In this document: piece after piece, positions 48,701 through 58,055 of the stretch
Layout: the number at the start of each line of letters is the position of its first letter
How positions within the stretch are numbered: position 1 is the first letter of the stretch
DNA from: Mesocentrotus franciscanus
Lineage: Eukaryota; Echinodermata; Echinoidea; Camarodonta; Strongylocentrotidae
Direction of reading: 5' to 3'
NCBI GenBank assembly: GCA_037976565.1
Contig: CP137670.1
Coordinates: forward strand, 13,540,600 to 13,604,599
DNA length: 64,000 nt
Position numbers and translations under genes: made by a program
Notes under the pieces: generated by a model
The model's database searches: none
Told to the model about the DNA's origin: nothing
What the model saw: only the letters and a program-made list of their open reading frames with translations

Positions 48701-51700
48701 CTTTGTAGACAGGTTCCTTTAGTACATGTTTCAATGAGAAACCATTTTCAAGGGTTAAAAAAAATGTAGTCTTTGTAGACAGGTGGTCACTAAAGCAGGT
48801 TTGACTGTAATAATAAAACATTTTGGGTTTTATGCAGCTCTCAGGGGTATTTCACAAAGACTAAGATCGACTTTAGGTTGGACTTAACTATGGCAGGCCG
48901 TTCATGCCACTGTTTGCTCTCACCGTTTACTGGCATTGGTCTCTCAAGGGACGTACAAATCATGGTCACAAATCTACAGAATTTACTTTTTTTTAATAAT
49001 TCATTATTGAAGGAAAAAATATTATCTAAAGATCATAATGGTGAGAGCAAACAGTGGCATGATCTGCCTGCCATAGTTAAGTCCAACTTAAAGTTGATCT
49101 TAGTCTTTGTGAAACACCTCCTGGTCTTTCAATTAATATGCACTAGAAAATCTGAGCCCAGGTTGAAATGACACTCAACTTACACCAATCACTTTGAAGC
49201 CTTCATAGTAGGTCCTAGCAGATAAGAATGGCTGCTGTTCACAATCTGTCTGGAGACTGGTAAGCACACGAGTGCAGGCCACTTTCTGATCAAACAAGTA
49301 GGCTGTAAGGAAAAGATGGGATAATATTCAGTCTCTCAATAGAAAAATATGTATTCTTAAATGACTACCGGTATTTAGACATGTGAAGGTCTTGTGGTCA
49401 AGTGGATATGTCACTGGACTGTGGACATTTTTCTACATTTGCCACACTCGACCCAGGTGAGATAAATGGGTACCTGGCAGAAATTAATTCCTTGAAATTC
49501 TAGAGGACCGTTAAAGCTGGAGTAATAATTGCGGAGCACCATGGCAGGTATGTCAAATCTTACAGACATGAGCGCTATGCTTGATCACACGAACCCACTA
49601 TTATTATTACAAGTATGTATATTCTCATAAATATGGAGTATACTGCATATAATGATTCAAGTTCATATTATGGCAAAAGTTTTGACCATGCTTGTCATAG
49701 GAGTCGATAGTAAATATTATATACCTCTCTTTAGAAATCTAGCCATCTGATTTGTCGAAATTGAAGTCGTGATTTTTAGCTATGCCCACCTACCAGTCAA
49801 TAGTCTTTAAAAAAATGCCAGCATGCCCGCCTACCGGTCAATAGTTTTTTTAAATGTCCACATGCCCACCTACCGGTCAAATTTTCTTTGTACAAGCGCG
49901 GATACCATACAGTGTGTGTGCGAATTTGGTCGCTTAGTGTGTGCAGTTCCCGAATAATCGTGACATTCAGGCAACTTTCCAGCGAAGATTAACAGACAGT
50001 GTCTCAGATTTTCTGTGATGTTTTAACCAATCTTTACTCAAGAAAAGGATACGGCAAGAATTCTTTGTAGATTTTTTTGTGAATTCGGTATATAAAAGAT
50101 ATATGGACTGCTTTAATATTCGAGGCCAAGCTGTTTCTATACAAGCTCTCCGGGACGTTGCATCCTGCCATGACCCCCATAGAGAGCCTATAGAAACAGC
50201 TAGGCCTCTCATAGCAGTCAATATATCTATACTATTACCTGCAGGGTTACTGTCTTCACACACATCGGATGTTAGCCCTCGTGGTAGCCCAAGTTGACCC
50301 AAGGCTAGTGATTCATACAGTGTGTAGACTACATCTCCAGACTGAGAGAGAAAAATAGAAGAGTAATACAAACAATTATGCCAACAACTAAGTTTGAAGT
50401 GCATACCTCAAAAAGTCATCAAGATACATGTATCGTGATATGAACACTTAAACTGAAAATTTCATGGAAATTGACCTCTAGATGAACTTTGACCTTTGAT
50501 TTATTTATATGATTTGAGACAAAGAAGAAGGCTGTGCATATTCATTTAATGGCACTTGGAAGCACTCATCCTTTGTATAATATTCACCTCATAGAAATCA
50601 CTGTACGTAGCATTGGTGTCCTCTGATGGCTTGGCATACGATGTAGACCCATACTGGTTACTGAGCTCGTAGAACCGCTCAACTGTCTCAACCGTCTGAG
50701 GAACAGTGTAAAAATTCCTTTCTGCATCTAAATTGAATACAAAAATTAGAGGGGAATAAAATGAGCAGCCCTGTTTTCATTTTAGATTACCCCTGCTTAC
50801 AGGTACAGTGTATAAGTGAAACCACACCTCTCGTAGATGTATGTGTATGAGCAGCCCCGTTTTCATTTCAAATTACCCCTGCTTACAAATATAAGTGAAA
50901 CCACACCTCTTGTAGATGTGTGTGTATGAGCAGCCCCGTTTTCACATTAAATTACCCCTGCTTACAAGTATAAGTGAAACCACACCCCTTGTAGATGTTA
51001 TGTGTATCATCAGCCCTGTTTTCACTTACAGTTATCCCTGGTGATGCAGAACAGACTAGGATCCGTCACATCCACCGTCTCTGGTTCAGCATTATTATTG
51101 AAGATGACCGAGCTTCTTACACAGACTTTGTCTTCAACACTGAAAGAGGGAGAAGAAAACAGCATTTTACGAAGAATAATCATCTTTCCACATAGACATT
51201 TTTAGAAAGAGTATGTGGCCGTGCTGAATTTATGTCCGAGATGTAATTCTTTATGTCCTGCATCTATTAGTGATTAGCTTAAATTGTCTTTCCTATCATC
51301 TCTTATTTGTAGAGCAAGTTTGATTAACAAAATGTTGAAGATGAATAAGAAAAAAAAAAAAAAATTCATATTTCATATTTTGTTCACAATAGACAGGTTT
51401 ACTAACATATTCTGATCTTATGCATAGCGTTCTAAGAAAGAATTTATTCCTGACAACCTGAACATTTTCCAGGAGGATTACCCGACACAGCAATAAAAGT
51501 ATGCAATGTGGATTCCACGTATTGACATACCATCATTACGTACGGGTGAGTTGAATGAATTCCTTTCCAAACCATTTGCAAGGGGAGGTTGGCAGTGATC
51601 ACAGTGAATGGCAAGTATCCCTTTGGTCAAAACTTGAATGGGAAGGGACTAATGAATTACGATACAAGACAAATGGGACTGCAACGCCAATATGCCTCCG

Positions 51701-54700
51701 CTTACATTCAGTAAATTCATTATCACCCTGTTGTACTATTACAGTTGCAACCATTAACTTTCAGAAAACATTCAAAAATGGCATGCTTTTAACTCCTTTT
51801 GATGCTGCATAAATAAATCATAATAACAATAATAATAGGAACATTTCTTATACGCTCATATTGAAGCCAAGTAATATATTTAATAAACAGTTAAGAAAAT
51901 TACATAAGAATAAGAAAATACAGATAACAATGGATAACCCCAAAAAACAATAATAATAATTATGGGAATTTAGTGAAAGATTTTTAAAAAAATTAGAGAG
52001 GGTGGGATTCTGATTGAGTGGGGAAGGGAGTTCCAGTCGGGATGCAGCAGCAGTGAATGCACTATAACCCCAACTCTTCTTTGCTCTGGGTTCTTTAAAC
52101 TTTGTGGAAATGGAGGAAAAGAGATCTGTACATGTAGTTGAAGAGGGATGAAGGAGAGAGGAAATATGCAAAGGGGCAACATTATGAAGTGAACGATAGG
52201 TGAGCACTCAGCAGTATAAACATTTTATATCTGGAGGCACGGGTTCCCAACCAAGTCGATGCGCTAGTGCCCTTTGGTAAGGCATTACTCCTCATTACCA
52301 AGTCCTTCGGAGAGGACTTAAAGTCGTCGGTCCCCTGGTTGCTTAATTACAAGCATTTTATAAACATGTTTTCTTAGCAGTCAGGTAAAACAAACAAACT
52401 ATACAATATCTGATGTGCTAAAAGTTGCTGCTTTCCTGGAGGCTGCCCTTCCTGTAATCTGAGGGTTGGAACCTCCTGTAGGTTCCAGAATGCTGTAAAC
52501 TATAGGAGCATGATTTTTACTTGCATGTCACAGTCGTCACTTTTTTATTGTATAGACATTTTACACCTTTCTCTGGTTGTCTGCACCATCACCTGCTGTT
52601 ACAACATCCCAGTAAAGCTGGGAAAAGCTGCTGCAGGGATGACCTCATCAAGGTTCAAGGTTCAAGGGTCAAGGGGGACAAACGATTAGAGTAGAGGAGG
52701 TAGTTTTCGGCCACTTAAGGCAAAATCCTATTTTTGGACTCTTTACTTCCTATTTATTATTTTTTTTGTTCAAATCATGAAGCCAATACTATTATTATTC
52801 AAACAAAAAGAGTCCCAGAAAAAATCATGAACTGCCATGGCAATATTGATTTTCATTTTCACTGTTTCGCGGTAGTTTTCGGCCTAGTGAGGCAGTTTTC
52901 GCCGCATGTACAAAGTCAATAGGGAGCGCGCCGTGCGTTCGCCCGCTGATCTATAGCGCGTGCGGCCAGAGCACGTAATCCCCGCATGGCCGAAAACTAC
53001 CCCTGCGGGTGCCGTGATCAGAAACTGGAATCTAAACTATACAGAGATACGGCGCTATAGTATCCGACTGATAGGATAACATACATGCGGTGAGAAACAT
53101 TTGAGCTTGCGATGATCAGACTCTAAATCTGAAAAATACTTGAAATACAGCTCATTTTATGGGACCCATATTCCTTACAGACACGCGTGAGATATTCCAT
53201 TTTTCAGATTCGGGTAGCGGGACCGCCGATTACATCGCTAAAATGTGATATTTAAGGATACATTTTCCATTGCAAATGTGGTTCTCCAGTGACTCTGCCA
53301 TGTTATTGTATGTGTATGACATGTGATATGCTGTTATGCAATGTATTTTAAAGGATTTTATCATGCATCCAACGGACCGGCCGAAAACTGCCTCCTCTAC
53401 TCTACTTACACATAAGCATTCTCAGAGCACTGACTGAAGGTGGCAACATCTGCTGATGAGCAATCGGGATCACAACAGCAATTTACATCACAACGATTAC
53501 CAGTCAAATCACAGATGCACGTCCCAATATCTATTTGACATAAAGTAAGAAAAATGGAAAGAAATTGTTGATTTACCAAATTAAACAGAATGGTTGAGTT
53601 CTGGAAAAGGAGAAAAAAATATGTTTTTCGATGTTGAGTGTTGTTTTTGACCAGCGATAGTTTTGGTACACTAAACCACTACAACCCACCGTCATTACGG
53701 TATGCAATTGTATTGTGCAGCAGTTTGCCATGAATCCTGTGAGAAACACTCCAGCAAAGCATAGCCATAGAGAGTCAATGCTAATTAATGCGTATTGACC
53801 TCTAGCGCTGCACTACGTGTTAATAGGCAGCATTTGCACACATGAATAGTCAATACACTTATAATACACAAATGCACACAATCATGCCGATGTGGCTGAT
53901 CGGCAAGTTTCTAACATCGGTCAGTTGAAAAAATTGTATTTTACTGCTATTTACTAATTTAGGTGTCATCAATTGTCACCAAGTCTAAAGTACCGATTTT
54001 GAATTTGAGTGAAATCAGTTGAGTTTTGTACAGTGGTGTTTGAAATGTTGAGAATCAATAGCACAGCTTTTTATACACAGCCAGGATAGTAGGCCTAATG
54101 CAGCTATGCATAGCTACATGTGGTGAGACAGTGTATAGACTATTATAAGTCTTCGTTTTTAATTTTATTTTTAGGGAAAATATTCACAAAAAAATAAGAA
54201 AATTGACACGAAACAGTCAGTAGTACAGCCCAGGTAAGAAACATAACCACTTTTAAATCATGGCCATTATTTGAACAATTGCTGAATATTTACTTGATTT
54301 CGGGTATGTTTTAGTAGGGTATCTCGACGCCGGAGTTACGGGCAATACGGGGTCAAAGTAGGGATATGAATTATGATTCTGAATAAGCGCCCAAAAGTTC
54401 CAACACAAATTGCAACATATGGGACCACACAAATTATGTACGTAGGCTTATACCTGTATTCGCAGGCACTTCTGTAGAAGGTGAAGCTGTAGGAAGGTTT
54501 GTTGTTTGTTGCTGAGGCTGTGTTGTTTCGGCATTTTGGGTAGTCTGAGGTTGAACAGGAATAGTTGCTGTTGTCGCTGGGTTACCTGTGCCTTGCTGGT
54601 CTGGTGAGGTTTCCACAGGAACCGTTGTCTGAGCTACGATCGCGAGAATCTTTACCGCAGCGAAGAGTAAAATGAAAACTATTTTGGCGTCTGCCGACAA

Positions 54701-54709
54701 CCCCGCCAT
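35417..54709 (-). CDS. Tctn: Tectonic family protein, 13 exons, complete
   Basis: Thirteen phase-matched minus-strand exons: 54454-54709, 53410-53530, 51030-51139, 50588-50727, 50239-50341, 49184-49302, 46843-47211, 44102-44227, 41764-41866, 40216-40339, 39660-39828, 37595-37747 and 35417-35665. They total 2142 nt, 713 residues. Layout: signal peptide (1-26), Thr/Gln/Pro-rich stretch (27-85), Cys-rich head with [13 protein letters not shown] (99-111), the long tectonic domain including NFYTVPQTV, a Thr/Pro-rich insert (about 283-330), [16 protein letters not shown] (about 457-472), and a hydrophobic C-terminus (about 693-713). Tectonics sit in the MKS/B9 complex at the ciliary transition zone and affect Hedgehog signalling. 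The SGNPGY region and the C-terminal anchor look most like TCTN1/TCTN3 types. The longer size compared with the human proteins (about 590-700) comes mainly from the low-complexity linkers. Confidence 0.9.
35675..35945. repeat. (GA)n-rich tract in intron 12
   Basis: Imperfect GAGAGA/GACAGA with a recurring GTTAGAGGCAGAGAGAG block. It lies just upstream of the exon 13 acceptor on the minus strand, where it supplies a CT tract. Confidence 0.9.
36080..36620. repeat. (CT)n-rich intron sequence
   Basis: Short CT/CA microsatellites, including CACACACC and CTCTCTCTC runs. No exon seen. Confidence 0.7.
36621..37540 (-). repeat. Eight decayed copies of exon 12 end plus donor
   Basis: Segments at 36621-36685, 36757-36808, 36811-36861, 36890-36953, 37069-37132, 37191-37258, 37327-37392 and 37477-37540 match the last 65 bp of exon 12 and its splice donor (plus-strand core ACCTGATATCTGAGTGTCTG and GATGCATCAGGATAATTA). 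They are separated by (CT)n tracts of variable length. Donors remain GT in four copies (37327, 37191, 36811 and 36757), and are AT, GA or GC in the others. None has an acceptor, so they are not extra exons. Confidence 0.92.
37595..37747 (-). CDS. Tctn: Tectonic exon 12
   Basis: Acceptor TTTACAG, donor GTGAGA, phase 0-0. It encodes [20 protein letters not shown] and [11 protein letters not shown], ending in SGQTLRYQ. The last 65 bp including the donor are repeated eight times in the next intron. Confidence 0.9.
37783..37959. mobile_element. TA-flanked MITE (CAGT ends), intact
   Basis: Starts CAGTGGAAACTCGTTATAA and ends TTATAATGAGTTTCCACTG, with TA on both sides. The same body is found, split, at 29921-30360. 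Confidence 0.85.
38639..39246. mobile_element. TIR element with LINE RT fragment inside
   Basis: The ends CCGTAAATCTCCGTGTATAA and the inverse (TTATACATGGAGATTTACGG) are 25-28 bp TIRs with one mismatch, bordered by TA on both sides, as in the Tc1/mariner/pogo group. An internal short palindrome, GATTGATATCAATC, is at about 38741-38754. Confidence 0.8.
38895..39082 (-). pseudogene. Reverse transcriptase fragment
   Basis: The minus strand reads [20 protein letters not shown], then [13 protein letters not shown]. After a frameshift it reads [11 protein letters not shown]. The (V/I)PQGxxLGPLLF and YINDL motifs are those of non-LTR reverse transcriptases. It lies inside the TIR element at 38639-39246. 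Confidence 0.8.
39255..39312. mobile_element. MITE arm, partner of 27573-27716
   Basis: AATGGGATGTCGATGAAC to GGTTTTGTGAAACACTGCCC matches one arm of the MITE at 27573. A weak left arm may lie at 38600-38635 (GGGCATCGTTTAATGAAA), in which case the TIR element at 38639 is inserted inside it. Confidence 0.5.
39466..39638. mobile_element. TA-flanked MITE (CAGT ends)
   Basis: Starts CAGTGAAACCTGTCTAAAAA and ends AGCAGGTTTGACTG, with TA flanks. It contains GTGGTCTTTGTAGACAGG in several copies. It is nearly identical in layout to 48634-48807 and lies 22 bp from tectonic exon 11. Confidence 0.85.
39660..39828 (-). CDS. Tctn: Tectonic exon 11
   Basis: Acceptor CCTTTCAG, donor GTGAGT, phases 2 to 0. 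It encodes [18 protein letters not shown], then HVATFGNS and [15 protein letters not shown]. Confidence 0.9.
40216..40339 (-). CDS. Tctn: Tectonic exon 10
   Basis: Acceptor ATCTGTAG, donor GTAGGT, phases 1 to 2. It encodes [18 protein letters not shown] and [15 protein letters not shown]; the ITFGxxxxSGC motif is shared by tectonics. Confidence 0.9.
41321..41684 (+). repeat. tRNA-derived SINE, near full length
   Basis: The tRNA-like head has box A-like GTGGACGAGTGG and box B-like GCGGTTCAAGTC, then TTTGCCACTCTCCACCCAGG, GAATGCTCCCAGGGAGTGG and a tail AAGCGCTATATAAGAACTAG with (ATT)n. It is the reference copy for the fragments described elsewhere. Confidence 0.85.
41764..41866 (-). CDS. Tctn: Tectonic exon 9 (SGNPGY motif)
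   Basis: Acceptor TGCACGCAG, entry phase 0. It encodes [18 protein letters not shown], the best-known tectonic motif. The only donor that keeps phase with exon 10 is GAGA followed by GTGTCA, which is weak, so the 3' limit is less sure than the rest. Confidence 0.8.
41875..42165. repeat. (GA)n-rich tract
   Basis: Imperfect GAGAGA with three copies of GAGAGTATAAGAAAAAGAGG. On the minus strand it is the CT-rich tract before the exon 9 acceptor. Confidence 0.9.
42170..43415. other. Intron 8, no feature seen
   Basis: AT-rich. I could not support an exon or a named repeat here. Confidence 0.4.
43416..43990 (-). repeat. Tandem-repeat element A with hairpin head
   Basis: On the minus strand it begins with an AGCTCAT...ATGAGCT hairpin (43939-43969), then a GTCCGTCCGTCCGTC run, then three to four units of about 145-155 bp containing TTGACCGATTTTGATTTGG and CTTCTTC. 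Confidence 0.8.
44102..44227 (-). CDS. Tctn: Tectonic exon 8
   Basis: Acceptor TTTTCTCCAG, donor GTGAGT, phase 0-0. It encodes [20 protein letters not shown] and [11 protein letters not shown]. It lies between two hairpin-headed tandem-repeat elements. Confidence 0.9.
44597..45640 (+). repeat. Tandem-repeat element B with hairpin head
   Basis: It begins with the hairpin CCCCTCGTCGACGAAG to GGAGGGG (44598-44622), then CCTTCCTTCCGTCCG, then seven units of about 140 bp. Each contains GTTTGACGGATTTTAATGAA, GATATGAAGGTACATGG and GGTCATAGCTCATTAAATAT. Unit starts are near 44667, 44829, 44969, 45109, 45249, 45389 and 45535. Confidence 0.88.
45716..45925 (+). repeat. tRNA-derived SINE, second family
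   Basis: The head GATGGCTCAGTGGGAGAGC (box A) and CCAGGTTCGAAACC (box B) look strikingly tRNA-like. They are followed by TGCCCTTTGGTAAGGCGTTA and TCCGTCCCCTGGTTG. A second copy is at 52220-52395. Confidence 0.82.
46380..46462. repeat. (ATC)n microsatellite
   Basis: Imperfect ATC/ATT repeats in intron 7. Confidence 0.9.
46843..47211 (-). CDS. Tctn: Tectonic exon 7 with Thr/Pro insert
   Basis: Acceptor GCTCTCCAG, donor GTGAGA, phase 0-0, 123 codons. The first half is a low-complexity Thr/Pro/Ala stretch ([18 protein letters not shown]), probably O-glycosylated linker. The second half, [20 protein letters not shown] to [10 protein letters not shown], is conserved domain. Confidence 0.88.
47280..47990. 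other. Intron 6, no feature seen
   Basis: No exon or repeat recognised. Confidence 0.4.
48003..48400 (+). pseudogene. LINE reverse transcriptase tail
   Basis: Decayed plus-strand reading in two frames, with the segment [40 protein letters not shown] and IPATYI. This is the C-terminal part of CR1/L2-type non-LTR reverse transcriptases (the VQRRAARFV...LGWxxLxxRR pattern). Frameshifts lie upstream. Confidence 0.82.
48634..48807. mobile_element. TA-flanked MITE (CAGT ends)
   Basis: Starts CAGTCAAACCTGTCTAAAG and ends AGCAGGTTTGACTG, TA on both sides. Sister copy of 39466-39638. Confidence 0.85.
48843..49122. mobile_element. MITE (TTTCACAAAGACTAAG ends)
   Basis: The arms TTTCACAAAGACTAAGATCG and GATCTTAGTCTTTGTGAAA are inverted, and GCAGGCCGTTCATGCCACTG matches inverted further in. 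Same family as 29981-30240 and 57601-57883. Confidence 0.88.
49184..49302 (-). CDS. Tctn: Tectonic exon 6
   Basis: Acceptor CCTTACAG, donor GTAAGT, phases 1 to 0. It encodes [20 protein letters not shown], then [12 protein letters not shown]. Confidence 0.9.
49385..49570 (+). repeat. tRNA-SINE fragment
   Basis: GGTCAAGTGGATATGTCAC, then TTTGCCACACTCGACCCAGG and AAATGGGTACCTGGCAG. The head and first part of the SINE family, with an internal deletion of box B. Confidence 0.65.
50239..50341 (-). CDS. Tctn: Tectonic exon 5
   Basis: Acceptor TCTCTCAG, donor GTAATA, phases 0 to 1. It encodes [20 protein letters not shown] and [10 protein letters not shown]. Confidence 0.88.
50588..50727 (-). CDS. 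Tctn: Tectonic exon 4
   Basis: Acceptor CAATTTAG, donor GTGAAT, phases 1 to 0. It encodes [20 protein letters not shown], matching the NFYxVP motif of the family. Confidence 0.9.
50763..51029 (-). repeat. ~80-bp tandem repeat against exon 3 donor
   Basis: Three full units (start near 50763, 50849 and 50928) and a partial fourth (51008) with AGCAGCCCCGTTTTCA and ATTACCCCTGCTTACA. The partial unit runs into the exon 3 splice donor at 51029. Confidence 0.88.
51030..51139 (-). CDS. Tctn: Tectonic exon 3
   Basis: Acceptor CTCTTTCAG, donor GTAAGT, phases 2 to 1. It encodes [16 protein letters not shown] and [11 protein letters not shown]. About 80-bp tandem repeats lie immediately beyond its donor. 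Confidence 0.9.
51140..52219. other. Intron 2, no exon seen
   Basis: A-run at 51350-51364. The segment 51970-52200 on the minus strand is a short open stretch with [14 protein letters not shown], reminiscent of a LINE C-terminus (SLHxxAPxYLxxLL), but too short to call firmly. Confidence 0.4.
52220..52395 (+). repeat. tRNA-SINE, second family, 5'-truncated
   Basis: GTCGATGCGCTAGTGCCCTT, then AAGTCCTTCGGAGAGGACTT, matching 45775-45925. Only the end of the tRNA-like head remains. Confidence 0.8.
53410..53530 (-). CDS. Tctn: Tectonic exon 2 (Cys-rich head)
   Basis: Acceptor CAAATAG, donor GTAAGT, phases 1 to 2. It encodes [19 protein letters not shown] and [14 protein letters not shown]. The [12 protein letters not shown] signature is diagnostic of tectonics. 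Confidence 0.95.
53745..54130 (+). repeat. Dispersed repeat, partner of 25240-25620
   Basis: ACTCCAGCAAAGCATAG, GCGTATTGACCTCTAGCGCT and GATGTGGCTGATCGGCAAGT recur in the same order and orientation in intron 1 of the C1orf131 gene. A third short piece (TTAATACACAGCCAGGATAA) is near 26415. Confidence 0.82.
54454..54709 (-). CDS. Tctn: Tectonic exon 1 (signal peptide)
   Basis: Starts [20 protein letters not shown], a clear secretory signal with a hydrophobic core and likely cleavage after about residue 26, followed by about 60 residues rich in Thr, Gln and Pro. Donor GTATAAG, exit phase 1. Confidence 0.88.
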
Positions 54710-54897
54710 CTTGTGCTCTTATGAATATTCATAAGACAAAAGTGGCGCCGTGCCTAGCCTTGTCCCGAATCTGGCCGATTTAATTTTGATCTCTACAACC
54801 ATGCACCAACGCAATGCGACCTCCCCTATAGGCCTAAGCTAGCTACTACTACTAGCTGACTCGCTGCCAGCCGAAGATGGGAATTCCACTCAGATAG

Positions 54898-55410
54898 TAA
54901 AGGTACTATGTCCCATTTGCAGGCCAAAAAAATGAAAAGGTTAAATTCCAACGGCATTTGAAAGACAATACTAATTTAGAACTTCCCTCAAAACGAAAGG
55001 GCTTGAAAATGGCTTTTAGACTATTAGTTGTCGAATCGACGTGATTGCAATCACCTAAGTAATCATTTTCAGACCCTTTTACCGAATGATCGTACGTTTT
55101 GTGCTGTACAAAGATTCAATCAGTTTAATTTTGGCCATTACAAGTAGTGGGTTGATGTCAGGTAGACAATTGCTCATGTACCTTTACAGCAGCTCATTTT
55201 ATGTATGTTATTACCAAAGATAAAGATGTCAGTCAGTCACTCAATAGTGTCTGACAGTGAAGTCTAGCAAGTAAACGGGTTTCTTGCATAATTTGAATAT
55301 ATAGACACTGCTAACGTTTAAATTTCACAGATATAGCTAGGACATACATGATATAATTCATAATTCCTGCAAAGTTCTACATAATTTGATGTTGGCTGCA
55401 AAAGGGACAC
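54898..55410. mobile_element. MITE copy, partner of 20122-20657
   Basis: Left end TAAAGGTACTATGTCCCATT, body AATTCCAACGGCATTTGAAA and TAATTTTGGCCATTACAAG. The right TIR is broken after CTGCAAAAGGGACA. It lies about 190 bp upstream of the tectonic start codon. Confidence 0.78.
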
Positions 55411-56265
55411 AATTGGTTTTATAATAGAAGCAGCGAAAAATGAGAGAAACAATTTAGTTAAAGTTTGAGAAAAATCGGACAACTGACAAATAAGAAAGTT
55501 ATGAATCTGTCAAAATCAGGAATCTGTGATGTTGATCATCCCCTCACCATGATTCACCACTAATCTGAATGACAGAATGACCCAAAATCTATATGGGGGT
55601 GCATGAAAGAACATGTTATCCGTCATACATATATTATGATCGAGATATAGGCACGAAGAATATATCTATTTATCAAGAAAATGGAATTTAATGACATTTC
55701 TTGCATTCAACAAAGGATAAAATGTGAGGAGGTAACATCATATTTAGAAATGGCGTTGCCAATTTGACTCCCATATTTGAAGTACATGTATTTCATGAAA
55801 AGTTATGGATTTAAAAAATCCATAGGGTAACTTTTTAATTATTTATTGTCCGATTTTTCTCAAATTTTCACTAATCTGTTCTTCTCATTTTTCTCCTAAT
55901 ATTATAACAAACTTGTTTTCAGGGCGGAATTCCCCTTTAAATGACGCCCTGGACGCGTCTTTTTTTTCTTTTCTTTTTTACCTAGACCATGCAGCCATCC
56001 TATAGGTGCGTGTGTTATAGTGATAATGATAATATTTAGTCAGACTACATATCTCATAATTAGTCATGATAGAGTAATTAAGATTACATAGGGTTATTGG
56101 TTTAGTTAGGTTTAAGGTCAGGATTATATGTTTAGGGTTTGGGTTATGGTTACGGTTAGGATACAAGGATAAGGATTAGGGTTTGGGTTAAGGTTAGTGT
56201 ATTCGTATTAATAATTAACCAAAAGACATGTACATTTTAAAGTATAAAAATCCAACATAAATCAT
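55411..56265. other. Intergenic, no gene seen
   Basis: 56060-56200 is rich in GGTTAGG/GGGTTTGGG-like words. They are irregular and not a telomere array. Confidence 0.4.
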
Positions 56266-56437
56266 TGGCGGATCCAGGGGGGCACAGGGGGCACGTGCCC
56301 CCCGGCCAAAAAAAAAAATAGTGCTCACTACTCACTACCCCCAGCCCCCCACTGAGCGAATTTTCGGCCGGCGCGATTTTCAAATTGGCAGGAGAAAAAT
56401 TGTGCCCCCCGTCTAAGAAATCCTGGATCCGCGCCTG
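56266..56437. mobile_element. Short hAT-like inverted-repeat element
   Basis: GGCGGATCCAGGGGGGCAC on the left and GTGCCCCCC then CCTGGATCCGCGCC on the right are inverted matches. The GGATCCAGG words recur at 60190, next to a hAT transposase fragment. Confidence 0.7.
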
Positions 56438-56587
56438 TAAATAGCACGGCTATACTGTCGCTTCTAAGTAAGTGAATTAACACATTCCATTCCCTTGATA
56501 AAATAACACACCCTGCAATTAATGAGGCAAAATTTCCACACCTTTTTCTTGATCTATTTCTCTCCGTCAGTAAAATAGATACCATTA

Positions 56588-56842
56588 GGCTTAAAAAAGA
56601 ATGTTGTATTGCCCTTTATGACCGACCCAAAAATCTCAAAATTTACGGTCGGCTTTTAAATTTGTTTATTTCTTTTTACCGTTTTTTAGAAAAAATATGT
56701 TCTAATTCATTCAAAACTGAGAAATATTAGCCCAAAGAGGGAGAAAAAGAAGGAAAAAAATTTATAAAAATAAAGATTTCCGACCGACCGACCCATGTTT
56801 TGGCACCTAAAGGGCAATACAACATCTTTTTTTTTTAAGGCC
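56588..56842. mobile_element. 255-bp MITE
   Basis: ATGTTGTATTGCCCTTT near 56601 and AAAGGGCAATACAACAT near 56809 are exact inverted arms, extended by GGCTTAAAAAA and TTTTTTAAGGCC. The interior carries GACCGACC words, also inverted. Confidence 0.8.
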
Positions 56843-57237
56843 TTATACTTTGGATCCGGGTATCGGCTCTCAGATCAACTCGGATTCGGTGGAAATCGTG
56901 GCCCGAGTTATCCAAGAGAGCTGAATCAAACGCAATTACTTGCGTTAATTGATGCATTAATTACATCTTTCAGAACATCTGAGTAGGATCATCTAGCCGT
57001 TTATCTCTTATAGTATGTGCACATATTGTGTAATGTTTCGATTATTGTACTTCATTTTATATGGAAATAAATTCAAATCAAATCAAAACATTATTTGATG
57101 AGAATTTGTAAAATAGTTACCACAAACCTTTTGTTAAAAACACGATCGCATGCCAACTACTTTCGGGAAATCAACCTAAGGCACTTTCAATTATGCCCGT
57201 TATGCGTGCCCTATTGAAATGTCATAATTAGCATCGT

Positions 57238-57342
57238 CATCATCCCTATTATCATGATCATTACCATCACCATCATTATCATCACCATCATTATTATCAT
57301 CATCACAATCACCATCATTATCATGAGCATCATCATCATCAA
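57238..57342. repeat. (ATC)n microsatellite
   Basis: Imperfect ATC/ATT repeat. Confidence 0.9.
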
Positions 57343-57600
57343 AATCTCCCTCATACTCTCTCTTTCTAAATATTCTAATCCTCTTCCTCCACCCTCATTT
57401 CATAGCCGCCGCCGCCCCCCCTCTCCTTCTCTCTCTTTATCTTGCTCGCTTCCTTGCTGTGTCTGTAAATCACACACACTGTAAACAAAACTATATAGTG
57501 TCTCCAAGCACAACTTTCATTTGTTTACATGACATTATTGCAGCAGGAGAATGTAGCACAAAGGGGTGGAAGGAGAGAATTCGTCATTTCAATCATAACT

Positions 57601-57883
57601 GGGGGTGTTTCACAAAGACTAAGATCGACTTTGAGTTGGACTTAACTATGGCAGGCCGTTCATGCCACTGTTTTCTCTGACCATTTCCTGGCATTGGTCT
57701 CTCCAGGGACGTGCAAATCATTGTCACAAATCTACAGAATTTACATTTTTTGATAGTTCATTATTGAAGGAAAAAATAGTATCTAAAGATCATAATTGAG
57801 AGAGCAACCAGTGGCATGAATGGCCTGCCATAGTTAAGTCCAACTTAAAGTCGATCTTAGTCTTACTTTGTGAAACCCTCCCC
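57601..57883. mobile_element. MITE (TTTCACAAAGACTAAG ends)
   Basis: Third copy of the family, with long inverted arms and GGTGTTTCACAAAG / CTTTGTGAAACCC ends. Confidence 0.88.
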
Positions 57884-58006
57884 AGATTTGATTCGATGTC
57901 AAAGTATTATTGGTCAGTTAATGCCTTTCTGACTCTCAGTGCAAAAATATTCTAACACAACATTTTCTTACGCCATATGTGATGGGCATCAAATAGTTAA
58001 AACCAT

Positions 58007-58055
58007 CCTATAAACTCTTGTTCAGATATTTTATATCTGAACAAGAGTTTATAGG
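58007..58055. repeat. Perfect 23-bp palindromic hairpin
   Basis: The arms at 58007-58029 and 58033-58055 (CCTATAAACTCTTGTTCAGA...) are exact reverse complements around a 3-base loop. The minisatellite starts at its right end. Confidence 0.92.
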
